Shown piece after piece: positions 24,747 through 33,813 of a stretch of 40,050 nucleotides of DNA. The position numbers were made by a program, and so were the translations under genes. The stretch comes from an uncultured Pseudanabaenaceae cyanobacterium (lineage in GTDB: Bacteria; Cyanobacteriota; Cyanobacteriia; PCC-9006; JAAUQQ01). Every line of letters begins with the position of its first letter. Position 1 is the stretch's first letter. The stretch spans positions 1 to 40,050 of the forward strand of contig CALLAT010000072.1 in assembly GCA_938002085.1 (NCBI GenBank), given 5' to 3'. Below the pieces are notes generated by a model. That model saw only the letters and a program-made list of their open reading frames with translations, searched no databases and was not told the origin of the DNA.

Positions 24747-26360
24747 ATGCCTGCTCGCCTGCTTCTTTGGTTCCGTAACGACCTCCGCCTCCATGATCAC
24801 GAACTCCTAGCCCAGGCCGTTCAATCCGGGCAAGAGATCCTGCCCATCTACTGTTTTGACCCTCGCCAATTTGGCACCAGCCCCTTTGGGTTTGCTAAGA
24901 CTGGCGGCTACCGAGCCCAGTTTCTCCTAGAGAGCATTGCTGACCTCAAACAAAGTCTCCAGGCCCTCGGCAGCGACCTCATCATTCGACAGGGAAAGCC
25001 AGAAGAAGTCATCCCTCTTTTGGTAGAGCAATACGACATTGAAACCGTGGCGTACCACGAGGAAACCACTACCGAAGAGACTCAGGTGGAAGCTCAGGTC
25101 AAAGCCGCGCTCCAGCCCCTGGGCACCAGCATCAAGACCGCTTGGGGTGCCACGCTCTACCACCCCGACGCTCTTCCCTTCTCAATCTCTGAAATCCCTG
25201 AGGTCTTCACTCGCTTCCGCAAGGAAACCGAGAAGCAATCCACAGTCTACGAGAGCTTTCCCACTCCCCCACAGCTCTCGCCGCTGCCGACGGACGTAGA
25301 GCCCGGTGCATTACCCACGCTAAATGAGTTAGGAGTAGAGCCTCTACCAATAGATTCACGAGCGGTTCTGTCATTCAAGGGCGGTGAAAGCCAAGGTCAA
25401 CAGCGCCTCCAGGACTACTTCTGGAAAGGCGACCATCTGCAGAATTACAAGGTCACCCGCAACGGCATGAAGGGAGCGGACTACTCATCCAAGTTCTCCC
25501 CCTGGTTATCCCTAGGCTGTCTCTCACCGCGCTATATCTATTGGCAAGTCAAAGACTACGAACGCCAGCGCATTGCCAATGACTCCACCTACTGGCTCAT
25601 TTTCGAGCTGCTGTGGCGGGACTATTTCAGATTCATCTGTGCCAAGCATGGCAGTAAAGTCTTCAAAGTCGAGGGACTACAGGGCATTCCCCTGCACTGG
25701 AAACAAGATGCAAAGCGCTTTGAGCTGTGGTGTGAGGGTATGACGGGCTTTCCGCTAGTGGATGCCAATATGCGAGAGCTGAAGCAAACGGGCTTTATGT
25801 CTAACCGGGGCAGACAAAACGTGGCCAGCTTCCTGACCAAGAACCTGGGCATTGACTGGCGCATGGGGGCAGAGTGGTTTGAGTCGCAGCTAATTGACTA
25901 CGACCCCTGTAGCAACTGGGGCAACTGGAACTACACTGCCGGGGTGGGTAACGATGCCCGAGGCTTCCGCTTCTTTAATATCCAGAAGCAGTCTAAGGAC
26001 TATGACCCCAAAGGGATCTATGTGAAGCACTGGTTGCCGGAGCTGAAGCAGGTGCCGAGCCACAAGGTCCATGAGCCTTGGAAGCTACTGCCAGTGGAGC
26101 AGGAGCGCTTCGGCATCAGCATGGGCGTGGATTATCCCAATCCGGTGGTGGACCTCTTCAAATCTGCCAAGGCTAATGAGGCGGCTTACAATACAGCGAT
26201 GCCTGCACAACCATCACGAGGCGAGAAGCCGAGGCGACGGGGGAAGGGGAAGGGCCGGGGAGGCGATTCCACAGGAAGCTCCCGTCGCGATCGCCGCAAT
26301 AACGACAGCAACAACAACACCCCAGCCTGGGCTCAGCGCCCCCAAAAGCCCAAGCCCTAA
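24747..26360 (+). CDS. DASH-type cryptochrome, copy 1
   Basis: A 537-residue flavoprotein of the photolyase/cryptochrome superfamily, DASH branch. DASH proteins bind FAD and a folate antenna, repair pyrimidine dimers in single-stranded or loop DNA, and may act in blue-light signalling. LLLWFRNDLRLHDHELL at the start, SPWLSLGCLSPRYIYW, LLWRDYFRFICAKHG, TGFPLVDANMRELKQTGFMS and NRGRQNVASFLTKNLGIDWR are diagnostic. The FAD loop reads AGVGNDARGFRFFN, the canonical form with Asp and the Asn near flavin N5. The tail after about residue 480 is long and basic (RGEKPRRRGKGKGRGG, then Arg/Asn-rich), possibly for nucleic-acid binding. It is followed by a paralogue 84 bp downstream. Confidence 0.93.
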   Translation: MPARLLLWFRNDLRLHDHELLAQAVQSGQEILPIYCFDPRQFGTSPFGFAKTGGYRAQFLLESIADLKQSLQALGSDLIIRQGKPEEVIPLLVEQYDIETVAYHEETTTEETQVEAQVKAALQPLGTSIKTAWGATLYHPDALPFSISEIPEVFTRFRKETEKQSTVYESFPTPPQLSPLPTDVEPGALPTLNELGVEPLPIDSRAVLSFKGGESQGQQRLQDYFWKGDHLQNYKVTRNGMKGADYSSKFSPWLSLGCLSPRYIYWQVKDYERQRIANDSTYWLIFELLWRDYFRFICAKHGSKVFKVEGLQGIPLHWKQDAKRFELWCEGMTGFPLVDANMRELKQTGFMSNRGRQNVASFLTKNLGIDWRMGAEWFESQLIDYDPCSNWGNWNYTAGVGNDARGFRFFNIQKQSKDYDPKGIYVKHWLPELKQVPSHKVHEPWKLLPVEQERFGISMGVDYPNPVVDLFKSAKANEAAYNTAMPAQPSRGEKPRRRGKGKGRGGDSTGSSRRDRRNNDSNNNTPAWAQRPQKPKP

Positions 26361-26387
26361 GGAGAATAAGGATTATTCCGATTCTCC
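26361..26387 (+). other. Intercistronic hairpin between the cryptochrome genes
   Basis: GGAGAAT-N13-ATTCTCC starts at the base after the copy 1 stop codon. It could weaken read-through or stabilise the upstream transcript. No U-run follows, so it is not a typical terminator. Confidence 0.5.
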
Positions 26388-26444
26388 ATCAACCCAGCAT
26401 CAGCGGCCTACAGTGAGTTCAGCATCCCGCCGAGCTCAGCCGCT

Positions 26445-28016
26445 ATGCCCGCCCGTCAACTCATCTGGTTCCGCAACGACCTCCGCCTCCATGACCATGC
26501 CGTCATCGCCCAGGCCCTGTACGATGTCGATGACATTATTCCCCTCTACTGCTTTGACCCCAGGGAGTTTGGAACCACAAGCTTTGGCTTCCCCAAAACG
26601 GGGGGCTACCGGGCTCAGTTTCTGCTCGAAAGCGTAGCGGACCTCCGCCAGAACCTCCAACACCTGGGCAGCGACCTCCTCATTCGCCAAGGCCATCCTG
26701 AAGAAGTCATCCCAGAGTTGATTCAGCAACTCAATATCACTCGCTTGGGTTACCACGAAGCAACTGCACCGGATGCCATTGAGATCGAGAAAGCCGTTAA
26801 AGCTGCCATCAAGCCGCTGAAAGTTGAGCTGAAGCCAGCCTGGGGGGCCACGCTCTACCACCGGGATAACCTGCCTTGCAAGCCGACCAAAGTTCCCGAT
26901 TCATTTTCCTACTTCCGCAAGATCATCGAAGCGGATAGCAAAGTCTATGAAACTTTTGACAATCCCACCGAACTTCCTGCCCTGGCGAAGGGTGTAGAAG
27001 CAGGTGCATCACCAACTTTAAGGGGCCTGGGAGTTGAACCATTAGCCCAGGACAGCCGGGCCGTCCTCGCCTTCAAAGGAGGCGAGACCGCTGGCAAGCA
27101 GCGCCTCCAAGATTACTTCTGGAACGACGATCATCTCCAGCATTACCAGAAAACCCGCAATGGCATGCTGGGAGCAGACTACTCCTGTAAGTTCTCCCCC
27201 TGGCTGGCCCTGGGCTGCCTCTCCCCTCGCTATATCTATTGGCAGATTCAGGACTATAAGTTAGAGCGGGTCAAGACTGACTCGACTGACTCGGTGACGT
27301 TTTCGCTGCTGTGGCGGGATTACTTTCAATTTATGGCGGCCAAGCATGGCAAAAAGCTGATTCAAGTAGAAGGGCTAAGAGGTGTGGCCCTGCCCTGGCA
27401 GCAGGATTCCGAACGCTTTGAGCATTGGTGCGAGGGACAGACCGGCTTTCCACTGGTTGATGCCAATATGCGCGAGCTTAAGCTCACGGGCTTTATCTCC
27501 AATCGAGGTCGACAGAATGTTGCTAGCTTCTTGACTAAGAATCTGGGCATTGACTGGCGCATGGGGGCGGAGTGGTTTGAGTCATTGCTGATTGACTATG
27601 AGCCTTGCAGCAACTGGGGCAACTGGAATCTCAGCGCTGGACTAGGACCAGAGGCTCAAGCCTTCCGCTTCTTGAACTTGAAAAAACAGGCGCAGGAGTT
27701 TGATCCAGAGGGAGCTTACGTCAAATATTGGCTCCCTGAGCTGCAAGCGGTGCCGACTCACAAAATCCATGAGCCTTGGAAGATGTTGAAGGTGGAGCAG
27801 GAAGAATCTGGCGTCGCTATCGGGGTGGACTACCCGAGTCAAATGGTCGATATGTTTAAGTCGGCCAAGGCTAATGAGAAAGCCTATAAGGCTGCGATGC
27901 CTGCACAACCCAAGAAAGAAAAAAAGTCGAAACAGGGAGAGAAGCAGGACTGGCGCGGGCAGAAGAAGCGCTCCCATCCCCAATACCAACCTGGCCCACC
28001 TCGGCCCCAAGATTGA
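26445..28016 (+). CDS. DASH-type cryptochrome, copy 2
   Basis: A 523-residue DASH cryptochrome, paralogous to copy 1 over almost the whole length; most positions look identical by eye. Shared blocks include WFRNDLRLHDH, KTGGYRAQFLLES, WGATLYH, NMRELK.TGF.SNRGRQNVAS and KSAKANE.AY.AAMPAQP. The loop near the flavin differs: copy 1 AGVGNDAR becomes AGLGPEAQ, so the conserved Asp of the family is Glu, although the later FLN Asn is kept. The antenna-side YHEETT becomes YHEATA. The tail is again basic (KKEKKSKQGEKQ, then KKR) but unlike that of copy 1. An arrangement of tandem duplication followed by specialisation is inferred. Confidence 0.92.
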   Translation: MPARQLIWFRNDLRLHDHAVIAQALYDVDDIIPLYCFDPREFGTTSFGFPKTGGYRAQFLLESVADLRQNLQHLGSDLLIRQGHPEEVIPELIQQLNITRLGYHEATAPDAIEIEKAVKAAIKPLKVELKPAWGATLYHRDNLPCKPTKVPDSFSYFRKIIEADSKVYETFDNPTELPALAKGVEAGASPTLRGLGVEPLAQDSRAVLAFKGGETAGKQRLQDYFWNDDHLQHYQKTRNGMLGADYSCKFSPWLALGCLSPRYIYWQIQDYKLERVKTDSTDSVTFSLLWRDYFQFMAAKHGKKLIQVEGLRGVALPWQQDSERFEHWCEGQTGFPLVDANMRELKLTGFISNRGRQNVASFLTKNLGIDWRMGAEWFESLLIDYEPCSNWGNWNLSAGLGPEAQAFRFLNLKKQAQEFDPEGAYVKYWLPELQAVPTHKIHEPWKMLKVEQEESGVAIGVDYPSQMVDMFKSAKANEKAYKAAMPAQPKKEKKSKQGEKQDWRGQKKRSHPQYQPGPPRPQD

Positions 28017-28238
28017 GTCTCAATGGCCACTGATGGGACTGGGGGGATGGAATCAGACTTCGCATAAAATCCTCATTCTGTCCTAGTCAATCATCAATGG
28101 CCGGAATGATTGTAAAAATCAGCCTTCGCACGAATTCCCCATGACAGTCACTGCCTAGCTCAGTCAATGTGCATTTGCGTATTGCCAAGCGACTAACGGA
28201 GTATAAATATAACTACTGTGATTCCCAGGCCATTTCCC

Positions 28239-31200
28239 ATGGCTCTAGTTCTATCCGAACTCCAGGCTGTTCTTCTTCCCGTACCCTTAGGCCTTAGTCC
28301 TGAAACAACGGTTCTCGAAGCGCTCTCCCATATCGTTGCCTCCCCTATTTCAGCTCGGAGTTCCTCTGTTGCCGATCGCCCCAGCAGTGGGACCTTCACT
28401 GGGGCAACCCAAGGCCTCCCAACATCTAGCTGCATTTTGGTTCAAGCAGCGGGGCAACTGCTAGGCATTGTGACCCTGGCGGACATCACCCGCCTCAGCC
28501 TTCACCCCCAATCCCTAGAGAGCCTGAACCTTGGGCAAGTCATGAGCTCCCCTGTGATCAGCCTCCAGCTCTGTGAGGGTCAGGATGGGGTTGCTACAGC
28601 GGTTGGCCTGATTCAACAACATCAGGTGAGTCACTTACCCCTCCTGAATGACCAAGGGCAGGTCCTGGGCGTGATGACCCCCCAAAGTTTGCTACAAGCT
28701 TGGCCCACAGCAGTCCCCCGTCAAGCCCAATCTCCCTCAGCTCTGAAGCCTAGCCCAGGAAATCGCCCTGACGACAGCCCTGAAACAGCCCCCCAAATTC
28801 CCACAAGCCAAACCACTGAGACAGCCTTACAAGCCAGGGAGGCCCGCTGGCAGTTTGCCCTCGAATGCACCGGGGATGGCGTCTGGGACTGGAATGTGCA
28901 AACCGATCAAGTTTTCTTTTCTCAGCAATGGAAAGCCATGCTGGGCTATGCCGATCATGAAGTCGGCGACCGCCCATCATCTTGGGAAAACCTGGTCCAC
29001 CCCCAGGACAAGGACCTCTGTATCAGCGAACTGGACAAGCATTTCAAAGGTGAGATCCCGATTTATCGCAGCGAACATCGCCTGCGCTGCAAAGATGGCA
29101 ACTATAAATGGATCCTGGCTCGGGGCAAGGTGACGGAGCGGACAGCAGAGGGGCAGCCCCTGCGGATGCTCGGTCTCCATAGCGACATTAACGATCGCAA
29201 GCAAGCTGAGGATCAATTAGAAAGCCTGATTGCCGGTACCGCCTCCACCACCGGTCAAGATTTTTTCCACGCTTTAGTGAGCCACATTGCCCAAGCCCTG
29301 GGAGTCTCCTATGCGATCGTAACCGAAGCGCGAAACAATCGACTTGAAACGCTGGCCTCTTGGGCCCATGGCAGCCTCAAGCCTCCCCATCATTTTTCCC
29401 TGAATAAAACCCCTTGTGCTCGGGTTTTGCACGACGGTTCTTTTAGCTGTCAGGTCGATCTCAAAACAGAATTTCCTGATGATTTAGAGCTGGCCAAAAT
29501 GGAAGTCGATAGCTACCTTGGTATTGCACTCCAGGATCCCCAAGGTCAGGCGATTGGGCATCTCTGTGTATTAGATTCTAAACCGATTCAAAATCCCAAG
29601 CGAGCGGGAAAAATCCTCCAAGTCTTTGCTGCCCGGGCAGTGGCTGAACTGGAACGCAAACAAGCCAGTATTCTCCAAGAAAAATTCAATCAAAAGCTAG
29701 AGGAAAAGGTCGAAATAAGAACCGCAGTTTTGCAGGAAAAAGAGCAATTTTTATGGACTGTGTTAGACACCTTTCCCTTGTCTATTTTTTGGAAGGACAA
29801 AGATTCAATTTATCGAGGTTGCAATCAACACTTTCTTGGGGAAGCCGGTTTAGACTCCATCACAGCCCTCATCGGCAAAACAGATTATGAATTGCCCTGG
29901 CGTGAGGAGGAAACTGAAGCCTATCGTTCTGCCGATCGCAGGGTCATGGATTCAGATACTGCGAGCCTGGGGATGATCCACCCCCAAACCCTGCTGGATG
30001 GCAACACAATGTGGATTGAAACCAACAAACTTCCTCTCCATGACCTATCTGGCAAGGTCAATGGGGTATTGGGGATTTCCCAAGACATTACCCATCGCCG
30101 CAAAACCGAAGTTGCGATGAAGCAACAGCTGGCTGCCATTGAGGCTGCAGCGGATGGTATCGCCATTATAGAAGCGGACAAATTCCTGTACATCAATCAG
30201 GCTCATCTGACTTTATTTGGCTATGAGCAAGCGGAAGATTTGATTGGCAAAACCTGGCATGAACTCTATTTCGCGACAGAATTGCAGCGGTTTGAACGGG
30301 ATGTGTTTCCCGCCTTACAGCGAGATGGAGCCTGGCAAGGTGAAGCGATAGCCTGCCGTTCAGATCGCTCCACATTTCCGGAGGGCCTCTCCCTCACCCT
30401 CATAGAAGGGGGGCAACTCATCTGCGTTTGTCGAGACATTAGCGATCGCAAGCGAGCCGAGGCCGAGCTGATTCAAGCGAAGGAAAAGGCGGAAGCGGCA
30501 ACCCTCGCCAAAAGTAGTTTCCTCGCCCGTATGAGCCATGAAATTCGCACCCCCATGAATGGGGTGATTGGCATGCTCAATCTCCTGCGAGAAACCAAGC
30601 TTTCCCAGGAACAACATTTCCAAGTCGACATTGCCCAGTCCAGCGCCACCTCTCTTCTCACCATCATTAGCGACATTCTCGATTTTTCCAAAATTGATGC
30701 CGAAAAGCTGGAACTGGAGTCCATTGAGTTTGACCTTTGGAAAATCTTGGGAACCTTTGCCAAAACCATGGCCCTCAGCGCCCAGGAGAAAAACCTTGAA
30801 CTGGTGCTGGACCTCAGCCAGGTTCCGCAAACTCTTGTCCAAGGCGATCCAGGACGGCTGCGGCAAATTTTGACCAACCTGGTCGATAACGCCATCAAGT
30901 TCACGGATACCGGCGAAGTCTTAATCCAAGCCCAGCTGGAACCAACCGGCAACGCATTTAGGTTTACGGGCCAGGTGATCGACAGTGGCATTGGCATCCC
31001 CCCAGAGAAACTGGCGGGCCTATTTGAGGCTTTCCACCAAGTCGATGCCAGCACCACCCGTAGGTATGGTGGCACCGGGCTGGGTCTGGCCATTAGTAAG
31101 CATCTCTGCCAGTTGATGGGGGGGAATCTGGAAGTGCAAAGCCAGCTAGGTCAAGGGAGTCGATTTGAATTTACAGTCCAGCTACAGCCTAGCCAACTCA

Positions 31201-32132
31201 ATCCAGCCCCAACGCTCTGCCAGCCCAGCAACCCAGTCCTGCCGCACTGCCATATTCTGGTCATTGATGATAATGCCCCCCATCGCCAAGCCCTCCAACG
31301 GCAGTTGCAACAATGGGGCCACAAAGTCACGGCGGTGGGCAGCGGCAATGAAGCTTTAGCGACCTGTGAAAGCCAGGCCAACACCATTGTGCCGTCCTTC
31401 GATCTAGCCCTCGTGGACATGCAAATGCCGGACATGAGCGGCAGTGAGCTGGGCAAACGGTTCAAAGCCTGTGCCAACTGCCACAACATGCCCTTGGTTA
31501 TGATGACCTCGATGAACAATCGCAGCGATGCCAAAGTATTTGCAGAGCTGGGGTTCACAACATCTTTGACCAAACCCATCGCCCCCTTAGAGCTCTGGCA
31601 AACCCTGGAGAACATCCAGGGACAGTCAGATGCCGCCAGCTCACTCTCCCCCTCAACCTCCCCAGGGGATTCAGACTTGGAACGCGCCAAGCCTTATTGG
31701 GCGATCGCTGAAACCCAGTCCTGGCCCGCCGATACTAGATTGCTGATTGTTGAGGATATTCGAGTCAACCAAATCGTCTTCAAAGGGCTGCTCAAACGGT
31801 TCAAGCTAGAAAATGTCGAGCTGGCTTGCAACGGAATTGAAGCCCTCAAAATCCTCACAGAGACTTCTCAGAGCAATGCCTTTAGCGCGATCTTTATGGA
31901 CTGCCTGATGCCGGAGATGGATGGCTACGCGACCAGTCGAGCCATCCGCGCTGGCCAGGCGGGCGAGCACCATCGCCAGACCCCCATCATTGCCATGACG
32001 GCCAATGTTGTGAATGGCAATCAAGAGAAATGCCTTGCTGTAGGGATGAACGACTACTTGAGCAAACCGATCAATCCCAATGCCGTAGCAGAGCTGCTTG
32101 AGAAGTGGCTAAGACTCCCCAGGCAGTCCTAA
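28239..32132 (+). CDS. CBS-PAS-GAF-PAS-PAS hybrid histidine kinase with two receivers
   Basis: A 1297-residue cytosolic hybrid kinase. Order: a CBS pair (about 50-170; GIVTLADITRLS, then GQVMSSPVI and HLPLLNDQGQVLGVMT), PAS (about 200-320), GAF (about 325-480), two PAS (about 505-755), and HisKA with His767 in MSHEIRTPMN. The HATPase has LVDNAIKFTD, DSGIGI and GTGLGL. Two receivers follow, with Asp1060 (LALVDMQMPDMSG) and Asp1221 (IFMDCLMPEMDGY). CBS pairs usually bind adenine nucleotides, so energy state may be sensed together with the PAS/GAF signals (inference). A GTG at 28218 is an alternative start; ATG at 28239 begins MALVLSELQ. Its position directly after the cryptochrome pair suggests, but does not prove, a link. 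Confidence 0.9.
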   Translation: MALVLSELQAVLLPVPLGLSPETTVLEALSHIVASPISARSSSVADRPSSGTFTGATQGLPTSSCILVQAAGQLLGIVTLADITRLSLHPQSLESLNLGQVMSSPVISLQLCEGQDGVATAVGLIQQHQVSHLPLLNDQGQVLGVMTPQSLLQAWPTAVPRQAQSPSALKPSPGNRPDDSPETAPQIPTSQTTETALQAREARWQFALECTGDGVWDWNVQTDQVFFSQQWKAMLGYADHEVGDRPSSWENLVHPQDKDLCISELDKHFKGEIPIYRSEHRLRCKDGNYKWILARGKVTERTAEGQPLRMLGLHSDINDRKQAEDQLESLIAGTASTTGQDFFHALVSHIAQALGVSYAIVTEARNNRLETLASWAHGSLKPPHHFSLNKTPCARVLHDGSFSCQVDLKTEFPDDLELAKMEVDSYLGIALQDPQGQAIGHLCVLDSKPIQNPKRAGKILQVFAARAVAELERKQASILQEKFNQKLEEKVEIRTAVLQEKEQFLWTVLDTFPLSIFWKDKDSIYRGCNQHFLGEAGLDSITALIGKTDYELPWREEETEAYRSADRRVMDSDTASLGMIHPQTLLDGNTMWIETNKLPLHDLSGKVNGVLGISQDITHRRKTEVAMKQQLAAIEAAADGIAIIEADKFLYINQAHLTLFGYEQAEDLIGKTWHELYFATELQRFERDVFPALQRDGAWQGEAIACRSDRSTFPEGLSLTLIEGGQLICVCRDISDRKRAEAELIQAKEKAEAATLAKSSFLARMSHEIRTPMNGVIGMLNLLRETKLSQEQHFQVDIAQSSATSLLTIISDILDFSKIDAEKLELESIEFDLWKILGTFAKTMALSAQEKNLELVLDLSQVPQTLVQGDPGRLRQILTNLVDNAIKFTDTGEVLIQAQLEPTGNAFRFTGQVIDSGIGIPPEKLAGLFEAFHQVDASTTRRYGGTGLGLAISKHLCQLMGGNLEVQSQLGQGSRFEFTVQLQPSQLNPAPTLCQPSNPVLPHCHILVIDDNAPHRQALQRQLQQWGHKVTAVGSGNEALATCESQANTIVPSFDLALVDMQMPDMSGSELGKRFKACANCHNMPLVMMTSMNNRSDAKVFAELGFTTSLTKPIAPLELWQTLENIQGQSDAASSLSPSTSPGDSDLERAKPYWAIAETQSWPADTRLLIVEDIRVNQIVFKGLLKRFKLENVELACNGIEALKILTETSQSNAFSAIFMDCLMPEMDGYATSRAIRAGQAGEHHRQTPIIAMTANVVNGNQEKCLAVGMNDYLSKPINPNAVAELLEKWLRLPRQS

Positions 32133-32146
32133 GAGGCAGTCGTAAG
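32121..32146 (+). repeat. 13-bp tandem duplication spanning a stop codon
   Basis: AGGCAGTCCTAAG is followed directly by AGGCAGTCGTAAG (one mismatch). The first copy encodes the last residues Arg-Gln-Ser and the TAA stop of the CBS hybrid kinase. Confidence 0.8.
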
Positions 32147-32168
32147 AGCCCACCCACAGCCGAGGCGC

Positions 32169-33554
32169 CTAGGCAGAAACTTTAGTATCAGCCTTGTTAG
32201 TGCCTGCTTCGATGCCCAGGTCACTCAGAAAACGCGCCCGGTCAAACTTATAATCGCCGCCGAGGAATTCCATCAGACGAATGGTGTCATCTTCCGCATT
32301 CTTCAAGCAGGTCGAAGCACCGGGAGAGGGAGTGATATTGAAGAGAATGCGATCGCCCATAATCTTCGCCTCCCCTAACTCCAACTGCTGGGTATTCAAA
32401 TTCACAATCTGCGGCCTCACCCCGCCATAGCCCTTGGCATAGGTCAGCTGGTCCAGAGTGATTGAAGGAACAATGCTACGCACCTTCTTAATAAACAACC
32501 GCTTACCAATCCAGGGCACGTCATAAAGTGCATTGAGAATGATATAGCTCAGCACTTCCCAGTCGGACAGGATATTAAAGAAGCTGAGGAAGGCTGCAAT
32601 GCTCAAGCCCGCCGTCTGGAAATACTCAATGATGGTCTTATAGCGATGGCGCTCCAGCATGGGCAACACCTTCGCCGTGGGGCCAAAGCGGGTTTGGCTC
32701 ACATCATGGACTTCGGGGTCGCCATGGATGGCAGCAAAGGGGAGCTTCTTCAGCTGCACAGTGTAGACCTTGCCATTGAGCAATTCCGGAGCCAGATAAA
32801 AGCTACCCGCCACACTCAGCAGGGCATAGTCCAAGCCATAGCCCATGGACTTGGCAAACAGCAGGCTGTGGGCACCCGCTGTAACTGCAACTGCCTTGGC
32901 CGTGATGGTTTTGACCTGCCCATCTGATCCTTTGCTGCGGACCTGATAGCCGCCATCTGAGATACGTTCAATCCCTGTCACCATCGTCCCCAACATCACA
33001 TCCACTGACTTGGCTGCGTCCTGGGTGGAGTTCGAGAGGAAAGACTGGGAGAGCTTGTGAAAATCAATGGTGTAGCCCTCGCTGGTGAACAGTGCCGTCA
33101 CCTCTTCATCTTCGGGTCGCCCTTCCAGGACCTTAGGCTCAACGCGGGAGATCTCTTCACGATCTATAATGCGGAGGTCGGGAAATAGTTGCTTAAACAC
33201 CTCATAGCGATCGCGCAATTTCTGGGACTGCTCCGCCCCCACCGCCAACACCATCTTGTGATATTTGCTATAGACCACCTGCTCGGGGTCACCATTGAGC
33301 AAATACTGCTTCACCAAACTCGCCCCACGGTTGACGCGCTCAGCTTTTTCCAGGGTGTAGTTCGTTTCAATATCGCCGAAGTGCAGAGTCTGGCTATTGC
33401 TGGTCTTCTGGGAATTCACCAGGGCCACATCTTCTTCTTTCTCAATCAGAGCAATCCGCTGGAGATTGGTATAGTTGCTCAAGCAATAAAGAAGCGCCGT
33501 GCCGCAGACACCGCCTCCCACAATCGCCACATCATAAACCTGCTGCTCTGACAT
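32169..33554 (-). CDS. mqo: Malate:quinone oxidoreductase
   Basis: A 461-residue FAD-dependent membrane-associated dehydrogenase that oxidises malate to oxaloacetate and passes electrons to quinone. The N-terminal dinucleotide fold has YDVAIVGGGVCGTALLY and ALIEKEEDVALVNSQKTSNSQTLHFGDIETNY, typical of Mqo. Further family segments are VEPKVLEG, TIDFHKLSQSF, TAGAHSLLFAKSMGYG and the C-terminal ILFNITPSPGASTCLKNAEDD. ATG at 33554 follows GGGGAG and starts at the conserved fold; an ATG at 33599 would add 15 residues not expected in the family. In cyanobacteria it would link carbon metabolism to the plastoquinone pool. It faces the CBS hybrid kinase convergently with only 36 bp between. Confidence 0.85.
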   Translation of the reverse strand: MSEQQVYDVAIVGGGVCGTALLYCLSNYTNLQRIALIEKEEDVALVNSQKTSNSQTLHFGDIETNYTLEKAERVNRGASLVKQYLLNGDPEQVVYSKYHKMVLAVGAEQSQKLRDRYEVFKQLFPDLRIIDREEISRVEPKVLEGRPEDEEVTALFTSEGYTIDFHKLSQSFLSNSTQDAAKSVDVMLGTMVTGIERISDGGYQVRSKGSDGQVKTITAKAVAVTAGAHSLLFAKSMGYGLDYALLSVAGSFYLAPELLNGKVYTVQLKKLPFAAIHGDPEVHDVSQTRFGPTAKVLPMLERHRYKTIIEYFQTAGLSIAAFLSFFNILSDWEVLSYIILNALYDVPWIGKRLFIKKVRSIVPSITLDQLTYAKGYGGVRPQIVNLNTQQLELGEAKIMGDRILFNITPSPGASTCLKNAEDDTIRLMEFLGGDYKFDRARFLSDLGIEAGTNKADTKVSA

Positions 33555-33813
33555 CAACTGAACGCTCCCCTTTGGCACGAGCCCGAACACTCTGCGCATA
33601 TGTATTGCCTTCTAAGTATAGGCTGCGGCCACCTGAGCAAGGGGAAATTGCTCCAAACAGTCGCCTCTGTCAAATTCTTCCTTGATAGGGGAGATCGCCC
33701 AAAGTCAGTCCAATCCTAGATGCCCTACAGGTACTGCCTCCACATAGCGCCTCCAGGCATTTGCGCTAGCGAGCTTTCTCTCCAAGAGTGATTCCCAGTC
33801 CACTCCAGCTGAA

